From positions 744,001-808,000 of the forward strand of contig NZ_CP134159.1 in NCBI RefSeq assembly GCF_032197885.1: DNA of 64,000 nt, given 5' to 3'. Numbering within the stretch: position 1 is the stretch's first letter; each line of letters begins with the position of its first letter. The notes under the pieces are model-generated. The model saw only the letters and a program-made list of their open reading frames with translations, was not told the origin of the DNA and searched no databases. Made by a program: the position numbers and the translations under genes. Source of the DNA: Levilactobacillus namurensis. GTDB taxonomy: Bacteria > Bacillota > Bacilli > Lactobacillales > Lactobacillaceae. Positions 35,069-43,042 of this stretch are shown one piece after another.

Positions 35069-35319
35069 CAGAAATCCCTCCTCGATGATAAAGCTACACG
35101 GATAACCTTTAAGGAACGTTAATGGGACTTTTTTGAGCATTTAAGGGCCAAATAAAAACTGCTAGCCGTTAAGCTAACAGTTTGTTATCCCTACCACCGT
35201 TGGGTTATTTGTGTGTAATTTTAATGCCAATTGGTGACATTAGATGATTATGTGTTAAATCAGAAACACCGTAAACACAGCGCTTTGAAGCATGTTATTT
35301 ATCTCTAGATACACAAAAA
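35069..35319. other. Gap between secreted protein gene and tRNA
   Basis: The stretch contains the start region of the secreted protein and a hairpin at 35154-35184. Nothing else is recognised. Confidence 0.4.
35154..35184 (-). terminator. Hairpin terminator downstream of tRNA-Ala
   Basis: AAACTGTTAGC pairs with GCTAGCAGTTT (one mismatch) on the minus strand and is followed by five T. It is about 135 bp beyond the tRNA. Confidence 0.6.
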
Positions 35320-35392
35320 TGGATCCTACCGGATTTGAACCGACGACCTCCTGCATGCGAAGCAGGCGCTCTCCCAGCTGAGCTAAGGACCC
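35320..35392 (-). tRNA. tRNA-Ala(CGC)
   Basis: A 73-nt cloverleaf on the minus strand. The acceptor GGGTCCT pairs with AGGATCC and holds G3:U70, the identity pair of alanine tRNA. The D arm contains AGCTCAGCTGGGAGAGC, the anticodon stem CCTGC/GCAGG encloses TTCGCAT (anticodon CGC), and the T arm has GGTTCAAATCC. Discriminator A73 is present; CCA is not encoded, and a T run follows directly. Confidence 0.93.
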
Positions 35393-35408
35393 AAATGACT
35401 ATAAATTT

Positions 35409-35436
35409 AGTATAGCACTTTGGTCGAAAAAGTTAA
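35409..35436 (-). promoter_or_regulatory. Promoter of tRNA-Ala
   Basis: On the minus strand TTAACT and TATACT are separated by 16 bp, with the -10 ending 17 bp before the tRNA. Confidence 0.6.
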
Positions 35437-35520
35437 TGGTCAACTGAATAAAAATCTAAAATCTTGCAAAAAGAGTGCCTTTGGTTGTAGGTTTCAACAC
35501 CGGATGGTTAAAGCGTCGCA

Positions 35521-35553
35521 AAAAAGCCTGGGAATTTTATCCCAGGCTTTTTG
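35521..35553 (-). terminator. Terminator of hypothetical gene 35557-35928
   Basis: AAAAGCCTGGGA with TCCCAGGCTTTT forms a 12-bp stem flanked by A and T runs. Confidence 0.88.
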
Positions 35554-35556
35554 TCG

Positions 35557-35928
35557 TTAGTGGCGGCTACTGCGGTGAGTGCCTGAGCCGTGGTCTTTGA
35601 CCACGTGCCGTTTGAACTTTGGTCCGGTTGCGTCCGGTACGAACTTAAAGTGCCGGAGACGACCGGGATAGGGCTGCCCCGAGAGTCGGACGTTGGTCCA
35701 GTTCTGCATGGCTTGGGCCATTTGTTGGGTGGCAGTGACCAGGTCGGGGCGCTGTTCGGTCCGGGCAGCATCCCGTAAGTCGCTGGTCAAGCGACTCATG
35801 AGGTTCTGGTGGTAGGTCAAAAGCTCCTGGGTCAGGGGCGCACTACGGTAACTGTTAAATAGTTTTTGAACTTCTAATAAGGCGTCTTCCACGTCTGAAG
35901 GTTGGTAGTAACGGTCTTTTTCAGCCAT
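35557..35928 (-). CDS. Hypothetical 123-residue soluble protein
   Basis: The helical first part (SDVEDALLEVQKLFNSYRSA, LLTYHQNLMSRLTSDLRDAA, TATQQMAQAMQNWTNVRLSG) is followed by a basic tail with KFKRHVVKDHGSGTHRSSRH. A good ribosome site AAAGGAAG precedes the ATG. It lies 17 bp behind the ABC permease gene and may be part of that operon. I do not recognise it. Confidence 0.6.
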   Translation of the reverse strand: MAEKDRYYQPSDVEDALLEVQKLFNSYRSAPLTQELLTYHQNLMSRLTSDLRDAARTEQRPDLVTATQQMAQAMQNWTNVRLSGQPYPGRLRHFKFVPDATGPKFKRHVVKDHGSGTHRSSRH

Positions 35929-35945
35929 TGGTGACTTCCTTTCGT

Positions 35946-37166
35946 TTAATTCCGCCGACGCCGGTTGAGCAAGTGCTGCCAGAGCGTCTGGCTATCCGAT
36001 TGTAACATCAGGTGCTGGTATTGGTGGCCAATGCCCCAACTCATCAAGCCTGTTGTGATCAAGGCGATGACCAGTGAGAGCCACTGGGTGCCCAGACCAA
36101 CCGTACCGTTAATGATCCGCATCGGCATGAAGTATGACGAGAGGAATGGGATGTACGACATGATCTTAACGGGCAGGGCGTCTAAGTTGTTCTGGAAGGG
36201 GAAGGTGGCGAAGAAGCCCACCATGCCCAACATGACCACGGGTTGGGCGGCCTTGGACGCATCCTCGGCCTTGGCGACCAACGCGCCACTATATGCGGCC
36301 AGCAGGGTGAACAATACCACACCGATAAAGAGATAAAGAAGGTTCAGGTTCAAGAGGTTATGCAGGACGCCGTCGATCAAGGATTGGTACTGCGCAATCA
36401 TCGCGTGGAGACCCTTGCGACTTAAGGCCCAGGCGTAAATGGCCCAGCCCCCCAACAGGTAAATGACGATTTGAGTAATGATCACCAGCAGAATACCGGT
36501 GATTTTACCCACGAAGTAGCTGGTTGCAGTGGTACTGGAGAAGATGATCTCCATAATTTTTGTGCCCTTTTCCGACGCAATTTCTTGGGCGGTAATGGAA
36601 GCGTAGGTAATCAAGATAATGTAGATCATAGTCACAATCAACCAGAACGAGATGGTCTTAGCCAGGTTAGCCGTGCCGGCCTTAGAGGCGATGTGTTGGG
36701 TCAGCTTAGGCGTTCGTTGGAGCTGAACCTGTTGTTTGGGCGTTAACTTAGCGGCTTGGTAGTTCGTCAGCTGCTGGGTCTTGGCTAGGAAGTTTTGGAC
36801 CTGAGCCTCAACGCCCTTACTGAGGGACTGGTTCCCCCGGTAGACCGCGTTGACCTGATCTTCCGTAGTGGTGATGGTCAGGTAGCCCGCCAAGTGGTTG
36901 GCCTTTAGGGCCTTCTTCGCAGCGGCGACCGTGGTGATTTTGGTGTTCAACTCGGTTGGGTGCTGGGCAATGAACTGGCGGCGTAAGGCGGGTTGTGTCC
37001 CCACAACGGCAATCTCTTGACTGCTAGAAGCACTGTTGGCGCTAATGTAGCTGATTCCCAGGGTCAGTCCCAGCATCAGGAAGGGACCGATAATCATGAA
37101 GAAGAAGCTCCATGACTTGATTTGACGCAGGTAGGTCTCGGCGGTCACAATCCAGGTCTTAAGCAT
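35946..37166 (-). CDS. ABC transporter permease, NatB-like (ABC-2 family)
   Basis: A 406-residue membrane protein. One N-terminal helix (FFFMIIGPFLMLGLTLGISY) is followed by an extracytoplasmic domain of about 150 residues and then five to six helices, including SFWLIVTMIYIILITYASIT and the ABC-2 motif EIASEKGTKIMEIIFSSTTA. This layout is typical of NatB-like exporters for sodium, peptides or antibiotics. The ATG at 37166 lies inside the end of the ATPase gene; GTG at 37175 is an alternative. Confidence 0.88.
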   Translation of the reverse strand: MLKTWIVTAETYLRQIKSWSFFFMIIGPFLMLGLTLGISYISANSASSSQEIAVVGTQPALRRQFIAQHPTELNTKITTVAAAKKALKANHLAGYLTITTTEDQVNAVYRGNQSLSKGVEAQVQNFLAKTQQLTNYQAAKLTPKQQVQLQRTPKLTQHIASKAGTANLAKTISFWLIVTMIYIILITYASITAQEIASEKGTKIMEIIFSSTTATSYFVGKITGILLVIITQIVIYLLGGWAIYAWALSRKGLHAMIAQYQSLIDGVLHNLLNLNLLYLFIGVVLFTLLAAYSGALVAKAEDASKAAQPVVMLGMVGFFATFPFQNNLDALPVKIMSYIPFLSSYFMPMRIINGTVGLGTQWLSLVIALITTGLMSWGIGHQYQHLMLQSDSQTLWQHLLNRRRRN

Positions 37167-38055
37167 CTGCTTCACCCACTTTCATTCGGAAGATCTCATC
37201 AAGGGTCGGGGGCTGCTGGCTGAATTCTTCGATGTAGTGGCCCTGAGTCAGGCTGGCGAAGATGGCCGGCCCGGCGGCTGGGTCACTCAGATGAAGCCGG
37301 AATTGGCCCGGTTGCCGGGGCGTGACGCTGGCGACGCCGGGGAGGGTCGCTAACCGACGAGCGTCCCAGTCGGTCGTGACGAACAGCTCGGTCTTGCCGA
37401 ACTGGTTGCGGACATCCTGGAGCGTTCCGTGCAGGACCATGTTCCCCGTGCGCAGCATCACCAGTTGGTTGCAGACCTCGGTGACGTTTTCCATGTTGTG
37501 GCTGGAGAAGATAATGGCCGCTCCCCGTTGTTTGGCGTCCAGGATAGCGCGCTTGAGCAAGTCAGCATTGACTGGATCCAGGCCACTGAAGGGTTCGTCG
37601 AGGATCAGGAGGTCGGGCTGGTGAATCAGGGTACAGATTAATTGGACCTTCTGTTGATTCCCCTTAGACAGGTCGCTGATCTTACTCTTGCGGGTGCCCT
37701 TGACGGCGAACCGTTCCAACCAGTCGTCGATTTGGGGGCGGATCACCTTAGCCGACTGCCCCTTCAGCCGAGCCAGGTAAACGATTTGTTGTTCGATGGT
37801 TAGCTTTGGCATCAGACTACGCTCTTCGGGAAGGTAACCGATGTGGTTGAAGTCTTCCGCTGAAAAGGCGTGTCCTTGCCAAGTAATCTGACCATCGAAG
37901 GTGATGAAGTTCAGGATACTGTGGAAGGTGGTGGATTTGCCAGCCCCGTTTTGACCAATCAGTCCGAGAATCTGACCGTTCGGGACATCGAAGCTGATGT
38001 CGTTGAGGGCCTGGACGTCCCCGAACGATTTTCGAATGTGTTGAATGCTTAGCAT
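37159..38055 (-). CDS. ABC transporter ATP-binding protein, NatA-like
   Basis: A 298-residue ATPase: Walker A GQNGAGKST, Q-loop GYLPEERSLMPKLTIEQQIV, the modified signature DLSKGNQQKVQLICTLIHQP, Walker B LLILDEPFSGLDP, and H-loop FSSHNMENVTEVC. The C-terminal 80 residues resemble the NatA-type accessory domain (TPRQPGQFRLHLSD). It pairs with the downstream permease as an exporter. Substrate unknown. Confidence 0.9.
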   Translation of the reverse strand: MLSIQHIRKSFGDVQALNDISFDVPNGQILGLIGQNGAGKSTTFHSILNFITFDGQITWQGHAFSAEDFNHIGYLPEERSLMPKLTIEQQIVYLARLKGQSAKVIRPQIDDWLERFAVKGTRKSKISDLSKGNQQKVQLICTLIHQPDLLILDEPFSGLDPVNADLLKRAILDAKQRGAAIIFSSHNMENVTEVCNQLVMLRTGNMVLHGTLQDVRNQFGKTELFVTTDWDARRLATLPGVASVTPRQPGQFRLHLSDPAAGPAIFASLTQGHYIEEFSQQPPTLDEIFRMKVGEADA

Positions 38056-38169
38056 AGCGCGCGCTCCTTCGTCAGATTAGAATAAGTCCATTATACGTGA
38101 GTTCGCTAGGCAAACCAAGAACTTGCCGGGACGGGAGACTGATTTGTCATCAAAGGATTGATTTTTACT

Positions 38170-38206
38170 CAAAAACTCCCGTTCCAGTGGTTTGCGGAAC
38201 GGGAGT
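38170..38206 (-). terminator. Terminator of xanthine permease gene
   Basis: ACTCCCGTTCC with GGAACGGGAGT forms an 11-bp stem followed by five T on the minus strand. Confidence 0.88.
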
Positions 38207-38217
38207 AGCGTTTTAGG

Positions 38218-39585
38218 TTATTTTCGAGATTGGGCCGTACTGTTGACTTGTGCTTGGGCGGCTTGAGCCGCACGTTGCGGCCGCAAGTTGAAGACCACGT
38301 TCAAGATGACGGCGGAGAAGCTCCCGATGACGACCCCGTTATTCACGATGATTTGCAGGGATTGCGGCAGGTCTTGGAAAATCTGCGGGTAGACCGTTAC
38401 GCCCAACCCAAGGCCAATCGAGATAGCCGAGACTAACAGGTTATTGTTGTCTTTGAAGTCGACTTGTTGGAGCATGCGGATACCTTGGACGCCGACCATA
38501 CCGAACATCACGATCATGGCACCACCCAAAACGGGGTCGGGGATGACCGTTGCCAACGCGCCAATCTTAGGTAAGAGCCCCAGAAGCATCAGGAAAAGAG
38601 CGGAGAAGTAGATGGGCTTGCGGGTCTTAACGCCGGAAAGCTGGACCACCCCCACGTTTTCAGAGAAGGTCGAGTACGGGAAGGTGTTGAAGAGTCCGCC
38701 CAGGATCACAGCGATACCTTCAGCCCGGTAGCCGCGCTTTAAGTCGGCCTCTTTAATCTGCTTGCCCGTGATGTCCCCTAAGGCGAAGAAGACCCCGGTC
38801 GATTCGACCATGGTAGTCAGAGAGACCAGAATCATGGTCAGAATGGACGACCACTCGAACTTGGGCGTGCTGAAGTAGAAGAATTGCGGTAGGTGGAACC
38901 AACTGGCTTGACCCACGGCGCTCAGGTTGACCATGCCCAGCCAACTCGCAATCACGGTGCCTAACAGGATCCCTAAAAGGATGGCCAGTGACTTCATGAA
39001 GCCCTTAGCGAAGACGTTCAGGCCTAAGATGATGGCCATGGTCAAGAAGCCGACTAACAGGAACTTGAGGTCCCCGAAGTTCTTAGCGCTGACGTCGCCA
39101 CCACCTAGGTTCTGGAAGCCCACAGGAATCAGGGTGAACCCGATGATGGTGATCAATGACCCCGTGACAACGGGGGGAAATAGGTTCTTGATCTTGGAGA
39201 ACCAACCGGCACTCAGGAAGACGAAGAGCCCCGCCCCGATGATGGCCCCATACATGGTACCGACCCCGTAGTTCCGACCGATGGCAGAGAGAGGCGTCAC
39301 GGCTTGGACCGCACACCCCAAGACCACGGGCAAGGCGATTCCGGTGAAGCGGGTCCGCTTTAACTGGAGCAGGGTCGCAATACCGCACATGAAGATGTCG
39401 GCACTGATCAGATAAGCCATTTGCATGGCGTTAAAGTGTAACGCACCACCAATCAAGAGGGGCACTAAGACGTCGCCGGAGTACATGGCGAGGAGGTGTT
39501 GGAACCCCAGAATTGCGGCCTTCCAGGTGGAGACGGGTTGGCCGTCAGTCGTTTGTGTAGCTTGAGATGATTGCGTGGTTTGCAA
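38218..39585 (-). CDS. pbuX: Xanthine permease (NCS2 family)
   Basis: A 455-residue transporter with about 14 helices. NCS2 features are GFQHLLAMYSGDVLVPLLIG, the QAVTPLSAIG and PPVVTGSLITIIGFTLIPVG segments, and the central signature ESTGVFFALGDITGKQI, which points to xanthine rather than uracil. The TTG at 39585 lies eight bases after AGGAGG and is preferred; ATG at 39621 would put the ribosome site inside the gene. It is controlled by an upstream purine riboswitch. No xpt gene is adjacent. Confidence 0.9.
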   Translation of the reverse strand: MQTTQSSQATQTTDGQPVSTWKAAILGFQHLLAMYSGDVLVPLLIGGALHFNAMQMAYLISADIFMCGIATLLQLKRTRFTGIALPVVLGCAVQAVTPLSAIGRNYGVGTMYGAIIGAGLFVFLSAGWFSKIKNLFPPVVTGSLITIIGFTLIPVGFQNLGGGDVSAKNFGDLKFLLVGFLTMAIILGLNVFAKGFMKSLAILLGILLGTVIASWLGMVNLSAVGQASWFHLPQFFYFSTPKFEWSSILTMILVSLTTMVESTGVFFALGDITGKQIKEADLKRGYRAEGIAVILGGLFNTFPYSTFSENVGVVQLSGVKTRKPIYFSALFLMLLGLLPKIGALATVIPDPVLGGAMIVMFGMVGVQGIRMLQQVDFKDNNNLLVSAISIGLGLGVTVYPQIFQDLPQSLQIIVNNGVVIGSFSAVILNVVFNLRPQRAAQAAQAQVNSTAQSRK

Positions 39586-39617
39586 GATATTTCCTCCTAT
39601 CATGTCTGTGAATGAAA

Positions 39618-39787
39618 CCAAAAAAGCTCCCTTTTCGCATAACGCAAAAAGGGAGCGGTAAAACTCGACCGATGACTCTTTTCATCGGCAAAAAGAGTTT
39701 CGGTCCTCAATTTGCTTATAGTCCGGAATTTACGGCTCCGGGTAGAGACTTACCAACCTTATCTTGGCATTATATAGGCAATTTCAT
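39618..39787 (-). promoter_or_regulatory. Purine (guanine/xanthine class) riboswitch with terminator
   Basis: On the minus strand the aptamer shows TATAATG, GGTTGGTAAGTCTCTACC and CCGTAAATTCCGGACTAT. The C in GACTAT (position 74) indicates guanine/hypoxanthine/xanthine rather than adenine. An antiterminator-like hairpin (about 39661-39701) and a terminator stem GCTCCC..GGGAGC with six T (39618-39656) follow. It should shut off pbuX when purine is plentiful. The full 39586-39882 gap is explained by this element and its promoter region. Confidence 0.93.
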
Positions 39788-39882
39788 TAATTTAACTGGT
39801 GTAGAATGTTACTTACTTTAGCACGGTGGCGTTAAAAACACAAGGCCGAGTTGACCACTGATGGCGGGTTTAGCCAAAATCG

Positions 39883-40053
39883 TTAGTGGGCATTGGGGGA
39901 TCTTTTGATCAGGTGCCAGAGCTTCTTGAAGCCGGTACTGAACAGGGCCATCAACGGTCCCCAGTCGGCCAGTCCACCGGAGACACTGTCTTTTTTCGGG
40001 TGAACTTCGGGTCCGGGCTTGTAGAAGTGGTCCGCTTTCTTAGGTTGGGGCAT
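39883..40053 (-). CDS. 56-residue small protein
   Basis: A short frame runs from ATG at 40053 to TAA at 39883: MPQPKKADHFYKPGPEVHPK, then KDSVSGGLADWGPLMALFST and GFKKLWHLIKRSPNAH. A strong AAAGGAGGTCG lies before the ATG. The first part is polar and proline-rich; the second could form an amphipathic helix (WGPLMALFSTGFKKLWHLIK) that touches the membrane. It is divergent from the asparaginase gene. No family is recognised. Confidence 0.7.
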   Translation of the reverse strand: MPQPKKADHFYKPGPEVHPKKDSVSGGLADWGPLMALFSTGFKKLWHLIKRSPNAH

Positions 40054-40145
40054 CCTGGCGACCTCCTTTCTAAACTCTTACCTAAATTTTACCGCAACTA
40101 GGGTACAATATGGGTAACCAATTTGTTGGAAGGGGAGTAAATGTT

Positions 40146-41120
40146 GTGAAGAAGATTTTAGCGATTCACACGGGGGGCACCATTTCCATGTCGCAAAACG
40201 CACAGGGGGAGGTCGTGCCCAATGATCAGAACCCGATTGCCCAGGACGCCACGATCCTGGCGGGGCGGGTTCAGTTGATCACGGATGAAATGTTCAACCT
40301 GCCGTCGCCGCACATGACGCCGGTTCAGATGTTACAGATCAAGCAACGGATTCTAAAGGCCGAAGCGCAGGGCATCGACGGGGTCGTGATTACGCACGGA
40401 ACCGATACGCTGGAAGAAACGGCGTACTTCTTAGACCTGACGCTGCCGAACACGATTCCCGTGGTGGTGACGGGGGCCATGCGGTCGTCGAATGAGGTCG
40501 GCTCAGACGGCCTGTACAATTTTCAATCGGCCATCGAGGTGGCCGCGGCCGACGCATCGCGGGATAACGGCGTGATGGTGGTCATGAACGACGAGATTCA
40601 CACGGCGCGCTACGTGACCAAGACCCACACCACCAACGTGGCGACTTTCCGGACCCCGACCTTTGGGCCGATTGGGTTGGTCACCAAGGGCCATCCCATG
40701 TACTTCCAGAAGTTGATTCAGCAGACCACCTGCGACATCGACCACGTGATCGACGGGGTCTACCTCTTGAAGGCCTACGCGGGGATGGACGCCAGTCTGT
40801 TCGACGCCTTAGCGACGGACCGGACTCGGGGTCTAGTTATCGAGGGTGTCGGTGCGGGAAACCTGCCGCCGGCAACGCTGCCGGGGATTCAACGGTTACT
40901 GGACCGCCAGATTCCAATCGTGTTGGTCTCACGGTGTTATAACGGTGTGGCCGAGGACATCTACGATTACCCGGGTGGCGGGATTGGCTTGCGCAAGATG
41001 GGGTTATTGTTGTGCCAAGGACTGAACGGTCAGAAGGCCCGAATCAAGTTACTGGTCGGACTCAGCGCTGGGTTAACGGGCTCCGACTTGGCGGACTTCT
41101 TACGGACGGCGGTCTCTTAA
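40146..41120 (+). CDS. ansA: Asparaginase (type I, cytoplasmic)
   Basis: The 324-residue enzyme hydrolyses asparagine to aspartate and ammonia. Both catalytic signatures are present: KKILAIHTGGTISMS (first Thr) and GVVITHGTDTLEETAYFLDL (second Thr with Asp). No signal peptide is present, as in cytoplasmic type I forms. The GTG at 40146 is preceded by GGAAGGGGAG. Single gene. Confidence 0.93.
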   Translation: MKKILAIHTGGTISMSQNAQGEVVPNDQNPIAQDATILAGRVQLITDEMFNLPSPHMTPVQMLQIKQRILKAEAQGIDGVVITHGTDTLEETAYFLDLTLPNTIPVVVTGAMRSSNEVGSDGLYNFQSAIEVAAADASRDNGVMVVMNDEIHTARYVTKTHTTNVATFRTPTFGPIGLVTKGHPMYFQKLIQQTTCDIDHVIDGVYLLKAYAGMDASLFDALATDRTRGLVIEGVGAGNLPPATLPGIQRLLDRQIPIVLVSRCYNGVAEDIYDYPGGGIGLRKMGLLLCQGLNGQKARIKLLVGLSAGLTGSDLADFLRTAVS

Positions 41121-41197
41121 TCGGAAATGGACGGCCGTGGCGAGCTATTTTTCGCATAATATGGTAGAATTTTCAAAAAAGCAGAAAAGGGGGCCAC

Positions 41198-42364
41198 ATG
41201 ATGAATTCTATTGTTAACGATCTTAACCGGGCCCTAGCACAGCAGATACTGATCAACGTTTATCAGGTGAACCAAGACGTGGTGTATACCGGATACGTGA
41301 CGGCTGTGGGGGCCCAAGGCCTCATTCTGGCGACCTATGACGATTATGGCTTACCGGATGGTGCCGTCTTCTTGGACCTTAACGTGGTAGATGAAGTCGA
41401 ATTTTCGAGTGATGATCTGGATAACATGGCGTTTCGCATTCAGACGGCCCATGACGAACACTTCGTGGCCGCCGGAGGCTTGACCATGCACTTTGACCCG
41501 CAGCGAGACTTACGCCGACAAGTTCTGAGTCACGCGTGGGTCGACCACTTGGTGATTATGTTGGTCCTGAATCAGGATCAGCACTTCTACGAGGGGCTGG
41601 TGACGGGCATCGCCGCGGACAAGGTGACAATCCAGCTCCTGAATAAATTCGATTATCAGGACCGCCCCGTTCGCGAGATTGACTCGAACCAAATCGAGGT
41701 CATCGAATTTCAAGGTCAGGAACTATCCCTACAGAGTGCCGCCGCGACCCGCCTCCAACAGTTGCCGCATCAGGAGACCGTGACGGTCACGTCACCGGAG
41801 TTGATTGCGGGAACCTTGCGGGAGTTAGTGGGCCGGGAGCTCTTCGTGGCCTTGATTCCTAAGCACGACCAGGACCTATTCTTCGTGGGCCGGGTGAATA
41901 CGGTGACGGCGGATGCCGTGATCCTGAACTTGGTCGACATGACCGGTCAGTTCGGCGGGTATACCCTGATGCGGCTAAGTGAATTGCACGCAGTGATGTT
42001 AAAGTCGGATTATCTGCAGACCATGCGGTTGTTTACGCTGCTGAACCAAGCGCGACAACATCCCATCCAACCGGTCCTCAACGACGAGCGCTTGTTCGAT
42101 GCCACGGACGACCAGTTTACGGCTCGACTGACGCAAGCGGCCACGTTCCGGTCGATTATTCGGCTGAAGCTCCACGACGGGACTAGCGTGCTGGGCTACC
42201 CCGCCCAGGTCGGCAATCAGCACTTCATCTTTCATGAAGTGGTGGATAATCAGGTCGACCAGGTCGGCAAGGCGTATGCGATTACTGACGTGGATGAAGT
42301 GGCTTTCGGGTACCTCGACGCCTACTTGACGGAACGGCAACTCAAAGTCGAGGGCGATTTATAG
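41198..42364 (+). CDS. Unrecognised 388-residue protein with four Sm-like repeat units
   Basis: Four repeats of about 55-60 residues can be seen. Each has the pattern yxGxVtxVxxxxviLxxxDxxGxxxGxxfxxxxxVxeVeF: VVYTGYVTAVGAQGLILATY (about 28-47), FYEGLVTGIAADKVTIQLLN (130-149), FFVGRVNTVTADAVILNLVD (230-249) and VLGYPAQVGNQHFIFHEVVD (330-350). The pattern resembles Sm/Lsm or SH3-like small barrels. There is no signal or membrane helix, and composition is acidic. AAGGGGGCC precedes the ATG pair. Three small genes follow in the same direction. I have no function to offer. Confidence 0.6.
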   Translation: MMNSIVNDLNRALAQQILINVYQVNQDVVYTGYVTAVGAQGLILATYDDYGLPDGAVFLDLNVVDEVEFSSDDLDNMAFRIQTAHDEHFVAAGGLTMHFDPQRDLRRQVLSHAWVDHLVIMLVLNQDQHFYEGLVTGIAADKVTIQLLNKFDYQDRPVREIDSNQIEVIEFQGQELSLQSAAATRLQQLPHQETVTVTSPELIAGTLRELVGRELFVALIPKHDQDLFFVGRVNTVTADAVILNLVDMTGQFGGYTLMRLSELHAVMLKSDYLQTMRLFTLLNQARQHPIQPVLNDERLFDATDDQFTARLTQAATFRSIIRLKLHDGTSVLGYPAQVGNQHFIFHEVVDNQVDQVGKAYAITDVDEVAFGYLDAYLTERQLKVEGDL

Positions 42365-42368
42365 AAAC

Positions 42369-42400
42369 GGAAAAAAGCCGCCGAGCGCTCGGCGGTCTAC
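42369..42400 (+). other. GC-rich hairpin between 388- and 115-residue genes
   Basis: GCCGCCGAGC pairs with GCTCGGCGG in a perfect palindrome preceded by six A, without a T run in the + direction. It may stabilise or separate the mRNA of the two genes. Confidence 0.45.
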
Positions 42401-42414
42401 ATAAGGAGTTTTGA

Positions 42415-42762
42415 ATGATGCAGTGGAAAAAGTTACCGCGGTGGATGCGCGACACGGTGTCGGTCGTGGGTGCCATGTCGATTTTATTGATTATGTACGA
42501 TTGGTTATTGGCAAAGAACGTGAACTGGGCGTTAGTGCCTTTACAGATTATTCTAGCGTTGTTGGCGGTTGGCGCTTGGAGTTACTTTAGCTATCGTAGC
42601 CAAGCCAAGCGTAAGGCCGCTGACGCCAAGAAGAAAGCCGATGCGGCAGCTCGGGCACAACGACGTAAGCAACGGGCTGCGGAAGGGGCCAAGCAAGCGG
42701 CTGTGACGCATGAACGCAATGCGAACCGGAACCAGCAACATCAACAACGCCGGCAACACTAG
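42415..42762 (+). CDS. Small membrane protein with basic C-terminal tail
   Basis: A 115-residue protein with two membrane helices (MRDTVSVVGAMSILLIMYDW, LVPLQIILALLAVGAWSYFS), followed by about 55 residues dominated by Lys, Arg, Ala and Gln (KRKAADAKKKADAAARAQRR), which should lie in the cytoplasm. The charged tail could bind RNA, DNA or membranes. Located between a repeat protein and a zinc ribbon protein; probably the same operon. Family not recognised. Confidence 0.65.
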   Translation: MMQWKKLPRWMRDTVSVVGAMSILLIMYDWLLAKNVNWALVPLQIILALLAVGAWSYFSYRSQAKRKAADAKKKADAAARAQRRKQRAAEGAKQAAVTHERNANRNQQHQQRRQH

Positions 42763-42776
42763 GAGGCTTAATAAAC

Positions 42777-43037
42777 ATGGCAACGAATCTAAAATTCTGT
42801 CCCCAGTGTGGGGCTAAGATTACGGCGACCGACCAGACTTGTCCGCGCTGTCATACGGATCTCCGGCCGTTTCGCGAGGTGAAGCAGCCCCAAGCGGCGC
42901 CGGCCAAGCCGAAGTTGAACCTGAACACCTTATCGGCTAACCCTTACCGGGAGGGCATGAAACGGCTCAAGGCGCGGGAAGGCTCTCAGCCCACGACTCC
43001 GAAACACCGTTGGCATTGGCCGTGGTCGAAGGAGTGA
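42777..43037 (+). CDS. Zinc-ribbon protein
   Basis: The 86-residue protein starts with a double CxxC ribbon (FCPQCGAK, TCPRCHTD) that should bind one zinc ion, then a proline/lysine-rich linker and a basic tail ending RWHWPWSKE. GGAGGC precedes the ATG. Such short N-terminal ribbons often mediate protein or nucleic acid contacts. It ends 5 bp before the start of the macrodomain gene, indicating one transcript. Confidence 0.75.
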   Translation: MATNLKFCPQCGAKITATDQTCPRCHTDLRPFREVKQPQAAPAKPKLNLNTLSANPYREGMKRLKAREGSQPTTPKHRWHWPWSKE

Positions 43038-43042
43038 GCAAG

